Below, in pieces: positions 18,054 to 27,578 of a stretch of 64,000 nt of DNA. The notes under the pieces were generated by a model that was given only the letters and a program-made list of their open reading frames with translations, had not been told where the DNA came from and made no database searches. Position 1 is the stretch's first letter. Each line of letters begins with the position of its first letter. The translations under genes and the position numbers were made by a program. Location of the stretch: positions 124,001 through 188,000 of the forward strand of contig NZ_JAEMNW010000006.1 of the NCBI RefSeq assembly GCF_016481275.1, read 5' to 3'. The DNA is from Antrihabitans auranticaus (lineage in GTDB: Bacteria; Actinomycetota; Actinomycetes; Mycobacteriales; Mycobacteriaceae).

Positions 18054-20060
18054 ATGGCCCTCAAACCCTTGGCATTGTTCGTGAAGCACGACGGTCGGTC
18101 CGCAAGGGCGAGCATCACGTGTCGCTACAAGTGCGGTGACGCCTGCTCGCACCCCGTGCCGAACACGTCGAGTGGCGAATATTTCGGAGACATCGTTGCT
18201 GCGGCCATGACCCGCCGCGGGATGCTCAAAGGCAGCGCCGTCGCGGTTCTTGCGGTGGGAGCCGGTGGCGTGCTTGCAGCCTGTGACAGCAAGCCTGTCG
18301 CCGGACCGTCGGAATGGAAGGTCGACGACGCTCCCGTCGGGACGAGGTTCACACCGATCGATCCGAACACCGAGGACGCCGTCGTGATCCCGGAGGGATA
18401 TGAGCAGGCCGTCGTAATCCGTTGGGGTGATCCAATTTTCCCGGACGCACCCGCGTTCGATTTCGACGATCAAACGCCACAGGCGCAGGAGCGGCAGTTC
18501 GGTTTCAACAACGACTTCGCGGGCCTGCTGCCGATCGACGGCCAGCCGAACACCTACTTGCTCGTCGTGAACCACGAGTACACGACCGACGAGTTCATGT
18601 TCAAGAACTACGACGCCGACAATCCGACGTTGACGCAGTTTCAGGTCGGCGTCACCGCGCACGGGCTTTCGGTCGTCCAGGTCAGGGGTGAGACCGGAAG
18701 TGGCAGGCTCACACCGGAGTTCGGCCCGTTCAACCGGCGCATCACGGCGAACAGCGAGTTCGTGGTCGCCGGTCCTGCCGCAGGCAGCGACTTCCTGAAG
18801 ACGACGGCGGACCCGTCAGGAACACGGGTCGTCGGCACGTTCAACAATTGCTCCGGAGGCGTGACACCCTGGGGGACAGTGCTCTCGGGCGAGGAGAACT
18901 TCAACAACTACTTCGGCAACTACGACGCGGTCGCGGACGAGACGGCCAAAGCGCGCCTGAAACGCTACGGCTTCAAAGGCGCTGCGAGCGAGCGCAAGTG
19001 GGAGAGGTTCGACCGCCGATTCGATCTCGCGCAGGAACCGAACGAGGCAAACCGATTCGGCTATGTCGTCGAAGTGAACCCATGGGACCCGACTTCCACT
19101 CCGATCAAGCACACCGCGCTCGGCCGGGTGAAGCACGAAGCGGCGACCATTTACGTCACCGGCGACGGCACGGTCGTCGCGTACACGGGTGACGACGAAA
19201 AGTTCGACTACATGTACAAATTCGTGTCGTCGCGGAAGATCCAGCCGGGTCCCGGGCAGGCGAGCATGCTGTACAACCAGACCATTCTCGACGCCGGAAC
19301 GCTGTACGTAGCAAAGCTTTCCGACGGAACCGGCGAGTGGATTCCGATTCTGCGGACCGGCGACGACGGTCGGGGCGAGTCACTGGTGGCGGGTATGACC
19401 GCCGACGAGGTTGCGGTTTTCACGAGGCTCGCCGGTGACAAGGTCGGTGCGACGAAGATGGACCGCCCCGAGGACTTCGAACCGAACCCGAAGACGGGCA
19501 AAGTCTACGTCGCCCTCACGAACAACGACGCCCGCGGTGAAGACGGCAAACCGGGTGTCGACGAGGCGAATCCGCGGGTGGCGAACAAGAACGGACAGGT
19601 CCTCGAGATCGACGACGACCACGCAGGAACCTCGTTCACGTGGTCGCTGCTGCTGGTGTGCGGTGATCCGGCCGCTGCCGACACGTACTTCGGCGGGTTC
19701 GACAAGACCAAGGTCAGCCCGATCTCGTGCCCCGACAACCTTGCGTTCGACGATTACGGGAACCTCTGGATCTCGACCGACGGAAGTGCGTTGAACGCGA
19801 ACGACGGCCTGTTCTCGGTCGTCCTCGAAGGTCCCAACCGCGGGGAGACGCGGCAGTTCCTGTCCGTTCCGAACGGCGCCGAGACCTGTGGGCCGACGGT
19901 GTCGGAAGGCCGGGTGACGGTGTGCGTCCAGCATCCAGGCGAGTTGGACGACGCGAGCGCCGACAATCCCCTGTCGCACTGGCCCGATGGTGGCGACAGC
20001 CAGCCGCGACCGTCTGTCGTCTCGGTGTGGAAATCGGGTGGGGGACGGATCGGGCTCTGA
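18054..20060 (+). CDS. phoX: PhoX family phosphatase (Tat-exported)
   Basis: 668 residues. A twin-arginine signal with TRRGMLKGSAVAVLAVG (about 53-70) follows an N-terminal extension and ends near a Cys (LAAC). The mature part is a PhoX/DUF839 beta-propeller with NCSGGVTPWGTVLSGEENF (about 262) and CPDNLAFDDYGNLWISTDG. PhoX enzymes are Ca/Fe-dependent phosphomonoesterases that release phosphate outside the cell. TATGTT 6 bases before the ATG suggests a leaderless transcript. The following gene is another Tat-exported phosphoesterase, so the pair looks like a phosphate-scavenging unit (inference). Confidence 0.88.
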   Translation: MALKPLALFVKHDGRSARASITCRYKCGDACSHPVPNTSSGEYFGDIVAAAMTRRGMLKGSAVAVLAVGAGGVLAACDSKPVAGPSEWKVDDAPVGTRFTPIDPNTEDAVVIPEGYEQAVVIRWGDPIFPDAPAFDFDDQTPQAQERQFGFNNDFAGLLPIDGQPNTYLLVVNHEYTTDEFMFKNYDADNPTLTQFQVGVTAHGLSVVQVRGETGSGRLTPEFGPFNRRITANSEFVVAGPAAGSDFLKTTADPSGTRVVGTFNNCSGGVTPWGTVLSGEENFNNYFGNYDAVADETAKARLKRYGFKGAASERKWERFDRRFDLAQEPNEANRFGYVVEVNPWDPTSTPIKHTALGRVKHEAATIYVTGDGTVVAYTGDDEKFDYMYKFVSSRKIQPGPGQASMLYNQTILDAGTLYVAKLSDGTGEWIPILRTGDDGRGESLVAGMTADEVAVFTRLAGDKVGATKMDRPEDFEPNPKTGKVYVALTNNDARGEDGKPGVDEANPRVANKNGQVLEIDDDHAGTSFTWSLLLVCGDPAAADTYFGGFDKTKVSPISCPDNLAFDDYGNLWISTDGSALNANDGLFSVVLEGPNRGETRQFLSVPNGAETCGPTVSEGRVTVCVQHPGELDDASADNPLSHWPDGGDSQPRPSVVSVWKSGGGRIGL

Positions 20061-20077
20061 ACCTGTAGTTTGCTGCA

Positions 20078-21607
20078 ATGCACTCGAACTCGGACGCCCT
20101 GTCGCGTCGCCAGTTTCTCGGCAAAGCGGCCGCGGCCAGCAGTGCGGCGGTGTTCGCATCGTGGGCGGGTCCGATCATCGACCGGGCATACGCGATGGAC
20201 CCCAACGGGTCCGGCTCGCTGAACGATATCGAGCACTTCGTTTTCCTGATGCAGGAAAATCGGTCGTTCGACCACTACTTCGGCACGTTGTCAGGTGTCC
20301 GCGGGTTCGACGACCCGTCGCCGCACTGGCGGCAATACGGTTTCCAACCAGGCGTGGGACCTACTCCGACAGGGTTTGTGGAGCCGTTCCGACTGGATAC
20401 GAACCGCGGGCCGACGCTCGACGGCGAGTGCATCAACGATCCGACACACAGTTGGGGACCGCAGCACGAGGCGTGGAACAACGGCGCGATGGACCAGTGG
20501 ATCAACGTGCATCTGAAGCACGAGGGCCCGGGAAACGGTCCGGCGACGATGGGCTACTACACCCGCGCCGATATCCCCGTGCACTACGACCTGGCCGATG
20601 CGTTCACCGTCCTCGACAACTACTTCTGCTCGGTGATGGGGCCGACCGATCCGAACCGGTTGTACTGGATCAGCGCCCACATCGATCCCGAAGGTCGAAA
20701 CGGCGGCCCGTTGGTCGAGACCCCGCTGCTGATCCCGAAGAACGTATACACGTGGCGGACGATGCCGGAGAACCTCGAGGACGCCGGTGTCAGCTGGAAG
20801 GTGTACGCGAACAAGGACGTCGGTCCATTGTCGAGCGTCGCCTTGGACGGCATGCTCGGCTGCTTCAAGCAGTTCAACGCGCCGGGCACCAGCCTGTACG
20901 CGCGGGGGATCGAGCCGACCTTTCCGTTCAACTTCGAAGCGGACGTCCGCGCGGGCACCCTGCCGTCGGTGTCCTGGATTGTGCCGTCGATCTTCACCTG
21001 CGAACACCCGTCGCTGCCGCCCGCTGCGGGAGCGATCGGAATTATGCAGGTTCTCGATATTCTGACGGCGAACCCGGCCGTCTGGGAGAAAACCGCCCTC
21101 ATCATCAGTTACGACGAGAACGGCGGCTTCTTCGATCACGTGAACCCACCCACCGCGCCCCCGGGGACGCCGGGTGAGCATCTGACCGTGCCCCTCGGTC
21201 CGGTAGCCGAGGCGGACGGAATTCCGGGTCCGATCGGGCTCGGATTCCGGGTGCCTGGCATTGTCATCTCGCCGTACAGCCGCGGTGGGCTTGTCTGCTC
21301 CGACGTCTTCGATCACACTTCGCAGCTCCGGTTGCTGGAGAAGCGGTTCGGAGTCGAGGTGCCCAACTTGACGCCGTGGCGCCGGGCAACCTGTGGTGAC
21401 ATGGCCTCGACGTTCGACTTCGGCAGCGCTCCGAACCCGACCCGTCCGCAGGTGTTTCCCGCGCAGGAGCGGATCGCTGCGGCGCTCGCGCAATGCGGCC
21501 CGAACGCAGCGCTCGGAGTACTCAATCTCGGCGCGCCGTACCCGGTTCCGCCGAACTCGATGCCGACCCAGGAGCCCGGTCCGGCCCGGCGTCAGCCGTC
21601 GGGTTAG
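20078..21607 (+). CDS. Phospholipase C / alkaline-phosphatase-superfamily phosphoesterase (Tat-exported)
   Basis: 509 residues. The signal ALSRRQFLGKAAAASSAAVF carries the RR motif. The catalytic domain (PF04185) shows IEHFVFLMQENRSFDHYFGT (metal and nucleophile region), DPNRLYWISAH, a YDENGGFFDHVNPP metal site and GLGFRVPGIVISPYSRGG. These match mycobacterial PlcA-D-type enzymes that hydrolyse phosphatidylcholine, and related acid phosphatases. TAGTTT 6 bases before ATG 20078 suggests its own leaderless start in spite of the 17-bp gap from phoX. The stop overlaps the convergent hydrolase gene by 4 bp. Confidence 0.9.
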   Translation: MHSNSDALSRRQFLGKAAAASSAAVFASWAGPIIDRAYAMDPNGSGSLNDIEHFVFLMQENRSFDHYFGTLSGVRGFDDPSPHWRQYGFQPGVGPTPTGFVEPFRLDTNRGPTLDGECINDPTHSWGPQHEAWNNGAMDQWINVHLKHEGPGNGPATMGYYTRADIPVHYDLADAFTVLDNYFCSVMGPTDPNRLYWISAHIDPEGRNGGPLVETPLLIPKNVYTWRTMPENLEDAGVSWKVYANKDVGPLSSVALDGMLGCFKQFNAPGTSLYARGIEPTFPFNFEADVRAGTLPSVSWIVPSIFTCEHPSLPPAAGAIGIMQVLDILTANPAVWEKTALIISYDENGGFFDHVNPPTAPPGTPGEHLTVPLGPVAEADGIPGPIGLGFRVPGIVISPYSRGGLVCSDVFDHTSQLRLLEKRFGVEVPNLTPWRRATCGDMASTFDFGSAPNPTRPQVFPAQERIAAALAQCGPNAALGVLNLGAPYPVPPNSMPTQEPGPARRQPSG

Positions 21608-22941
21608 CCCAACCAGTCCAGGACCGATGCGGCGGTCCACGATTGCTGCATGCTGCCGAGTGGTTCGCCGGTGAACGGTTCGTAGTATTCGGCGAAACTG
21701 CCGTCGCTGGCTTGGCGCAGGCCCTCGGCCTTGAGCATGAACGACCGCTCCGCCCAGCCCCGGCGGGCGAAGGCCCACGAGAAGAGCCAGCTCATGACCG
21801 GCCAGACCGGTCCGCGCCAGTATTCGCGCGGCCGGAAGAACTTCGAGACGGGCGACGTCGACGGCGGCAGCGCATACCGCAGGTCGGGGTGTCCGCAGAA
21901 CCGTGGTCCCTCGAAGGTGCGCAGCAGCCGCCGTTCGGTTGCGGGGACCAGTCCACCGCAGAGGAGCGGTGCGAACATCGCGAGAGTTTCGGTGGCGATC
22001 CATCTATCGGCCCGCACATCGAAATCGCGTGCGGCGCCCGACCTTTCATCGGTTGTCGCCGCGACACCCGCGCGGAATCGTGCGGCCCATTCGCGCAGGT
22101 CGCGGACGTCTGCATTCGGCTGACGGTGCTCCTCGCCGATATCGGCGAGCACTTCGCACGCCAAAGCGAATATGGCACTGACGAATACGTCCTCCACGGC
22201 GAAGCTGATCGACTCCGCCATGGCCAGATCGTCGTAACCCGAACGCTTCATCTGCTCGACGAGCCACAGGTAACGGTCGTATTCGTTGTTGGAGGGACGC
22301 TGCGACGAGTCGGTGACGATCTGGTTGTCCGCACGCTGGTACTCGGGCAGGTCACCGGGAATCACGTTGCTGTAGGCGCGATCCCAGCGCGGCGAGTTGT
22401 CCATGCCGGATTCCCAACCGTGGTAGACGGTGATCCGGCCGTGTTCCTGTTGGTCACGCGCGTGGGCGAGCCAGCGGTGCCACCGGACGAGGTCCGGCCA
22501 GCGCCGATCGAGGAACTCCTCGGCAACCGCGCGGGTTGTCCGGCCGTGGCGGCGCGAATGGTCGAGAATGCGCTGGACGGCGATCGCGTGGACCGGCGGT
22601 TGCGTGATCCCGGACGTATCCGGCCCGACCGGCGCATGGGCGGCTAGCTGCTTACACTCCCAGCGTGCGGGTCCGGGAAAGTATCCGTCGACGCCGTTGG
22701 CGAAGACGATGTGCGGAATCATCCCGTTCTTCCACTGCGCGGACAACAGTGTGTCGAGTTCGACGACCGCGCGCTCGACGCTCAGCGGCGCCAAGCCGAC
22801 GGCGACAAAGGCGGCGTCCCAACTCCACATATGCGGGTAGAGGCGAGGTGCCGCGCTGGTCATCGTGCCCAGGTCGTTGCCGCGCAGCAGATACGCCGCG
22901 CGCGCTGCCAGCTGCGTCGGGGTGAATCCACGGTCGGCCAT
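21604..22941 (-). CDS. Glucosylglycerate hydrolase-like glycoside hydrolase (GH63)
   Basis: 445 residues, the length of the mycobacterial glucosylglycerate hydrolase. Motifs in order: YLLRGNDLGTMTSAAPRLYP with HMWSWDAAF (substrate entry), MIPHIVF, GWESGMDNSPRWD (about 180, carrying a candidate catalytic Asp), PSNNEYDRYLWL and FRPREYWRGPVWPVMSWLF near the C-terminus. It cleaves alpha-glucosyl-glycerate or mannosyl-glycerate, which actinomycetes accumulate under nitrogen limitation. The start is ATG 22941; the long upstream open frame overlaps the divergent SDR gene and is rejected. Family strong; exact substrate by homology. Confidence 0.85.
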   Translation of the reverse strand: MADRGFTPTQLAARAAYLLRGNDLGTMTSAAPRLYPHMWSWDAAFVAVGLAPLSVERAVVELDTLLSAQWKNGMIPHIVFANGVDGYFPGPARWECKQLAAHAPVGPDTSGITQPPVHAIAVQRILDHSRRHGRTTRAVAEEFLDRRWPDLVRWHRWLAHARDQQEHGRITVYHGWESGMDNSPRWDRAYSNVIPGDLPEYQRADNQIVTDSSQRPSNNEYDRYLWLVEQMKRSGYDDLAMAESISFAVEDVFVSAIFALACEVLADIGEEHRQPNADVRDLREWAARFRAGVAATTDERSGAARDFDVRADRWIATETLAMFAPLLCGGLVPATERRLLRTFEGPRFCGHPDLRYALPPSTSPVSKFFRPREYWRGPVWPVMSWLFSWAFARRGWAERSFMLKAEGLRQASDGSFAEYYEPFTGEPLGSMQQSWTAASVLDWLG

Positions 22942-22992
22942 CGCTCTATTGTGCAGGCGGCAAGCCGCAAGTGCGCGGTTAGTGTGGTCCGC

Positions 22993-23667
22993 ATGCCCAC
23001 TGCACTGATTACCGGAGCCAGCCGGGGCCTCGGCGCCGCAATCGCTCGCGAGCTCGCCCCGACGCACGATGTGTTGCTCGGTGGCCGTACGAACGATTCC
23101 GTCGCGGCGATCGCTGCAGAGTTGACCAGCGGCACGGCGTGGCCGTGCGACCTCACCGACCACGCCGCGGTGGCGGCGGCAACCGGATCCGTCACGCACC
23201 TGGACGTTTTGGTTCACAACGCCGGGATCGCTTCTCTCGGAACCATTGCCGAATCCTCCGTGCAGCAATGGCGGGACACGTTCGAGGCCAACGTCTTTGC
23301 GGTCGCTGAACTGACCCGGCTCCTGCTGCCGGCCTTACGGGCAGCCAAAGGTCATGTGGTGCTGATCAATTCGGGCGCCGGGCTGCGGGCGAATGCCGGA
23401 TGGGGCTCCTATGCGGCGAGCAAGTTCGCCCTCAGGGCGTTCGGTGACGCACTCCGGCTCGAGGAGCCGGACCTCCGGGTCACGGCGGTGCACCCAGGCC
23501 GGATCGATACCGATATGCAGCGCGAGATCGTCGAAGGCGAAGGGCGGGAATACGATCCGGGCGAATTCCTGACGGCGGAGACGGTCGCCCGAGTGGTTCG
23601 CAACGCCGTCGAGACGCCCCGCGACGCGCATCCCACTGAGATCGTTTTGCGTCCGGTCCCACGCTGA
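22993..23667 (+). CDS. Short-chain dehydrogenase/reductase
   Basis: 224 residues. The nucleotide-binding motif TALITGASRGLGAAIARELA is at the start, NAG (LVHNAGIAS) near residue 75, catalytic Ser in LINSGAGLRA and YAASK near residue 137. The C-terminus has VHPGRIDTDM. A short classical SDR acting on an unknown alcohol/ketone. TAGTGT 7 bases before ATG 22993 suggests a leaderless start. Divergent from the glycoside hydrolase and convergent with the membrane-protein operon at 3-bp distance. Confidence 0.88.
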   Translation: MPTALITGASRGLGAAIARELAPTHDVLLGGRTNDSVAAIAAELTSGTAWPCDLTDHAAVAAATGSVTHLDVLVHNAGIASLGTIAESSVQQWRDTFEANVFAVAELTRLLLPALRAAKGHVVLINSGAGLRANAGWGSYAASKFALRAFGDALRLEEPDLRVTAVHPGRIDTDMQREIVEGEGREYDPGEFLTAETVARVVRNAVETPRDAHPTEIVLRPVPR

Positions 23668-23670
23668 GTT

Positions 23671-24996
23671 TCAGCCGCCGAACAGGAGATACAGTCCGCC
23701 GAAGGTAAAGCCCACCATCGTCAAAAGCAGCGCCAACTGGCCGGTCAGCCGGTACGCAGGCGGCAACAGCGCGAGCGACCTGTCGTGCGCTGCGATGACG
23801 CCGAGGATGTGGCCGGACAGCACGCTGAGCACCTTGAGCGTCACGAGCAGCGTCGGGTGCGTTGACAGGATGTAGTCGACGTCGCGGCCGGCAAGACCTG
23901 CGAGGTTCCAGCCTCTGTCGAAAGGGTCGGCGAACAGAACGAGAGTCGCCTGGCCCTTCTCGACGAGGAACGTCAAGTAATGGGCGACGATATAGCCGAC
24001 CACGATCGGGACGATCGAGTGCGCGAGGCGTCCTGGCAGGAGTGCGCGCTCCGATCGGTTCAGCCCGCCCGTCGCCCGTGCCGCGAGCCAGAAGATCAGT
24101 CCGACGCCTGCGACGAAGCCCAGCAGTCCGCCGGTTCGCAACAGTGTCTCCACGACGTCGGATGTGGTGCGCGCCAGCACGTCTGCCCACTGCGGAAACG
24201 CTGCGAAGCTGTCGTACGCGGTCGACCCGAGCAACGTCGCGACGAGTGCGACGAGGCCGGGCCGGACCGGAACGCCGGCAAGATTGTTCAGCGGCCACCG
24301 CAGCGTCAGGGACCGGTCGGGCAGCCGTGCCAACGGCGACAGGTGACCGACCAGCGAGCTGTACACCTCGAACGGGTCCGCGTTCTCGGCCCAGTCGGTA
24401 CCGAACAGCAACAGTCCGGAGAGAGTGACGACGAGGTAGCACGCGCACCAGATCCCAACCGTGCGGACGGATCCCGGGTCGGGTGACGCCAATTCCATCC
24501 ACACGAACGCAAATAGCCCCGCAACCCCGGGCCAATAGCCCCACGCGGGCCGATACCGCAGGACAGCGGCATCGACCTGCCGATCGAGCACGCGGCACAG
24601 CAACCGGTGGATCGCGCGGACCGGCGATATCACTTTCCAGACGGGTCCGAGCACGACCGACGCGAGCATCACGCCTACCCAGACGAACACGTACAGCACA
24701 CCGGGGAGCGGATTGCGGCTTGCGGTCGACGAACCGAACATCGCAAGCGCGACAACAACTCCCGTGAACAGCACACTCACCGTTCCGATCGTGACCCGCA
24801 ACGCGGGCGAATCGAGGACGGCGCCAATCTGTTTCGGCACGGGGAGCCCGGGTGCGGCAGCCGAAAGCCGCGGCTTGCGCCACGCCAGCGCGAGTACCGC
24901 GAACGAGAACGTCAGTGCCCAGGCGGCACCGATGAGTGCGTACGAGAACGGAATCGGCAGGTCGGTCGAGCCGCCGAGGCCGTGTGCAAGCGTCAC
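23671..24996 (-). CDS. Polytopic membrane protein of unknown function (fourth gene of operon)
   Basis: 441 residues with roughly eleven hydrophobic helices. The first is PIPFSYALIGAAWALTFSFA. Two conserved-looking internal stretches are WAENADPFEVYSSLVGHLSP near 210 and HYLTFLVEKGQATLVLFADP near 345, the latter in a His-containing helix. No transporter family can be assigned with confidence. It overlaps the cupredoxin-like gene by 4 bp (GTGA) and is the last of four coupled genes. Context suggests a membrane complex with the 611-residue protein; no substrate is visible. Confidence 0.75.
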   Translation of the reverse strand: MTLAHGLGGSTDLPIPFSYALIGAAWALTFSFAVLALAWRKPRLSAAAPGLPVPKQIGAVLDSPALRVTIGTVSVLFTGVVVALAMFGSSTASRNPLPGVLYVFVWVGVMLASVVLGPVWKVISPVRAIHRLLCRVLDRQVDAAVLRYRPAWGYWPGVAGLFAFVWMELASPDPGSVRTVGIWCACYLVVTLSGLLLFGTDWAENADPFEVYSSLVGHLSPLARLPDRSLTLRWPLNNLAGVPVRPGLVALVATLLGSTAYDSFAAFPQWADVLARTTSDVVETLLRTGGLLGFVAGVGLIFWLAARATGGLNRSERALLPGRLAHSIVPIVVGYIVAHYLTFLVEKGQATLVLFADPFDRGWNLAGLAGRDVDYILSTHPTLLVTLKVLSVLSGHILGVIAAHDRSLALLPPAYRLTGQLALLLTMVGFTFGGLYLLFGG

Positions 24997-25418
24997 TGCC
25001 GCACGAGCAGCGTGGTCACCGTCCGGTCTGCTTCGTGCAGTTCGACGGCGACTTGGCCGGGGACCATCACGGTGAATCGGAACTCTTGGCCGGTAACGGG
25101 TTCGACGGTGAACTCTTGATCGGGGTTCGAGTGCACATGCAGCTCGTCAGCGACGTCACTGTCGACGCGCAGCACGATCGGCTGCCCGACAACCGCGTCC
25201 GTGCGAGCGTTTAGCGGGCTGACGTTGCCGTCGGCAATCTTGATGTCGATCACGACGGCTTCGGATTCGGCAGGGCCGGCTGCCGCTGTCGAGGACCCCA
25301 CCGTCGTCGGGGCGGCCGCCGATGTCCGGTCGACGGTGTCAGCGGATTCTGCACAGCCGGTGGTGAATCCGCACAGTGCGATCGCAGCGGCAACAGACGC
25401 AAGTCGGAGGTTCGCCAT
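24993..25418 (-). CDS. Exported lipoprotein with cupredoxin-like domain
   Basis: 141 residues. The signal peptide MANLRLASVAAAIALCGFTT ends in a lipobox with Cys22 (TTGC). After a Thr/Ala linker, a beta-sandwich of about 85 residues carries GQPIVLRVDSDVADELHVHS, FRFTVMVPGQVAVELHE and a final VTTLLV strand. This resembles cupredoxin/EfeO-type domains, with His in HVH and LHE that could bind metal, but no canonical Cys-His-Met copper set is present. It is flanked within a coupled operon by membrane proteins. Metal binding is an inference. Confidence 0.7.
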   Translation of the reverse strand: MANLRLASVAAAIALCGFTTGCAESADTVDRTSAAAPTTVGSSTAAAGPAESEAVVIDIKIADGNVSPLNARTDAVVGQPIVLRVDSDVADELHVHSNPDQEFTVEPVTGQEFRFTVMVPGQVAVELHEADRTVTTLLVRQ

Positions 25419-25604
25419 TCAAGCATCCTTGTCTTCGGTATCGGGTGCGCCGTCGGTGTGCTCGCGTTCGCGAGCTTCTGCACGGCGGTCTCGCACGGCA
25501 ATGTAGACGACGATGCCGACCACGAGGATTGCCGGTGCGAAGGCCGGGATTGCGAGTACGACGGAATGGTCGGCGAGTATGAACGTGTCCGGTGCTGGGC
25601 TCAC
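25419..25604 (-). CDS. Small single-pass membrane protein
   Basis: 61 residues. A short outer N-terminus, one helix (VVLAIPAFAPAILVVGIVVY, about 15-35) and a charged cytoplasmic tail (RDRRAEAREREHTDG). It starts at GTG 25604, overlapping the upstream stop, and ends directly against the next ATG, so it is translated as part of the operon. Size and position suggest an accessory subunit; no family recognized. Confidence 0.65.
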   Translation of the reverse strand: MSPAPDTFILADHSVVLAIPAFAPAILVVGIVVYIAVRDRRAEAREREHTDGAPDTEDKDA

Positions 25605-27436
25605 TGCAGGCTGGGTTCCCGGACGTCACGGTCGGTGGTGCTCGGCTGCTGGTAGCTCCGGTTGATGCGGCCGGCACCCCACGAGAGGGCGCCGATGAGA
25701 GCCAGGCTGCAGAGCAACACGATGAGGCACGCCGCGCCGAACAACCATGCCGGATGGTCGAAGGACCGCTCCCGTTGCAGGACACTGATTTCCTCGACGA
25801 ACGGACGCGTGAACGTCGCCGGTGCCGCCACTTCGGCTGCACCGATGCCCCTGTCGAGCGGCATGAAGATCGGCAGCGCCGTCAAGGTGCGGCCCGACTG
25901 GACGCGTAGGACCGTCTTCCACGTGCCGTACACGGGGACCGGTTCGGTGGATACGTAATGACCTTCGCCGACGCGCTCGAGGTGGTCGATCACCAGGCCG
26001 TCGCCGACCTCGTCGATGCCGCCCTGCCACGACAGAATGGACACCCATTCGGGATCGTCACCGACGAGGTCTGCAGGCTCGAGCCGGACGTCCGCGGTGA
26101 CCATCCGTCCGCTGTCGGTTGCCTGCACGTCGGTGAGTGCGACTGTTGCGGAGGCATTTTCGGGTACGTCGATCATCAGGCCGTTCGCAGTCGCTGCCGC
26201 TGCAACGATGACGCCCGCCGCGACGATCGCCCGGCGGACCGGAGGTGCCGGCAGCGGCTTGTTCTCGAGAACCAACGCGAGGAGGGCGCCGATGGCGCCG
26301 CCGAATATGCCGACCGGCACAGCCATCGCCAGGCCTTCTACCCACATACCCGCGGGCCATTCGTTGACGAACATTCGGTCGATCCACATCGAGTCGAGCC
26401 ACATCCCGACGGTCGCGACAGCGAATCCGGCGGTTGCACCCCACACGACGGGTTTGCGGATCAGCGGGAGCAACGCGAGCAGTTCGACGACGATTGCCGG
26501 GCCGAGGTAGAGCGCGAAAGTGTTGTGCGGAGCGCCGAGTCCCGCCTCCACCAGCACTGCGACGATGCCACGGACAACGATCGCGAAGACGGCTGCGTAG
26601 AGGGCGGCGAACGGTCCGAGCGCCAGTCGGGCTGCGATGAGCGCGATCGCTGCCGCAAAGGTCAGCAGCAGCGGTTGCAGGACGAGCCGGAACTGTTCGA
26701 CACCGAAGTCGTATTCGATCTGGAACACCGACAGTCCGATCAACAGACCGCCGAATGCGGACGCCCGCACCAGCCACATGAAGCGACCGTCCTCGCGCGT
26801 GGGATCGGGCCGGTTCTGGCGTCCTTCGAACTCCAGCAGCAGCACGCCAATCAGAGACAGACCGGCACCGCCGATCAGCATCAAATGCGTTGGGCCCCAA
26901 AGGGTGACGTCTTGTCCGAACATGCGATGCCAGATGTCGTCGAGCGGGAAACCGATGAGCGCGTAGAGTCCGGCTCCGGCAATCAATACCCCGCCGACCG
27001 GTGCGTGCCACGTCCGGGTGATCCGAATCGACGCGCGGCCAGGCTTCTCGTCGAGCGGCAGAATCACGGCGAGCATTCCCGCGATGAAGAGAAAGAACAG
27101 GCCGACCAGGATGAAGTAGTGCGCGGGGTTGGCAAGCGGCCCGGAATCCCGGCCATTTCCTATATGCAGGCTGACATCCCAGATGAAGCCCAGGAATGCA
27201 GTCAAAATCGTGGTCAGGAACAGTGCCAGCGGAAGTGCCGCCCAGCCCGGCCGATTGGAGATCCTGCCCGCGAAGTCCGCGAGGCGGCCGAGCCAGGTGA
27301 TCCGCCGGGTGCGGTGCAGATACGCGATCCACAGCAGGCCGGCTGCGACGACGCCCGACGCGGCGGTCATGATGAAGACTTGATCCAGGGCGGCACCCCC
27401 GCCTTCGGTTCCGTTCTGCGCCAAGACTGTCGACAT
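25601..27436 (-). CDS. Large polytopic membrane protein with C-terminal extracytoplasmic domain (first gene of operon)
   Basis: 611 residues. About twelve helices fill residues 20-440, with conserved-looking His positions in WDVSLHIGNGRDSG, NPAHYFILVG, DDIWHRMFGQDV and LWGPTHLMLIGG. A beta-rich outer domain (about 450-570) includes GHYVSTEPVPVYGTWKTVLR, which resembles the YtkA/FixH-type fold, and a final helix anchors the C-terminus. The ATG at 27436 is chosen because the upstream extension is arginine-rich shadow sequence. His residues near membrane ends suggest heme or metal handling, but no named family is certain. It heads the four-gene unit ending at 23671. Confidence 0.72.
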   Translation of the reverse strand: MSTVLAQNGTEGGGAALDQVFIMTAASGVVAAGLLWIAYLHRTRRITWLGRLADFAGRISNRPGWAALPLALFLTTILTAFLGFIWDVSLHIGNGRDSGPLANPAHYFILVGLFFLFIAGMLAVILPLDEKPGRASIRITRTWHAPVGGVLIAGAGLYALIGFPLDDIWHRMFGQDVTLWGPTHLMLIGGAGLSLIGVLLLEFEGRQNRPDPTREDGRFMWLVRASAFGGLLIGLSVFQIEYDFGVEQFRLVLQPLLLTFAAAIALIAARLALGPFAALYAAVFAIVVRGIVAVLVEAGLGAPHNTFALYLGPAIVVELLALLPLIRKPVVWGATAGFAVATVGMWLDSMWIDRMFVNEWPAGMWVEGLAMAVPVGIFGGAIGALLALVLENKPLPAPPVRRAIVAAGVIVAAAATANGLMIDVPENASATVALTDVQATDSGRMVTADVRLEPADLVGDDPEWVSILSWQGGIDEVGDGLVIDHLERVGEGHYVSTEPVPVYGTWKTVLRVQSGRTLTALPIFMPLDRGIGAAEVAAPATFTRPFVEEISVLQRERSFDHPAWLFGAACLIVLLCSLALIGALSWGAGRINRSYQQPSTTDRDVREPSLQ

Positions 27437-27578
27437 GGTGTCGCCTCTCAATTCGCTGACAACGACGGCAACGCATTTCGCAAAGTGTGTTTCGGGGGAA
27501 CGGATGTTGTCAACAGCTTCGATGAGTCGTCGTTCACTTGGAACGTTGCGCAGTAGAGCAGCCCGGTAAACTTCCGAT

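Noticed and set aside
20291-22003. 570-codon minus-strand open frame
   Set aside because: Antisense to the phospholipase C gene and a wrong frame of the glycoside hydrolase; no start signal and no domain.
25958-27556. 532-codon plus-strand open frame
   Set aside because: Antisense to the 611-residue membrane protein; Gln/Arg/Asp-rich shadow composition.
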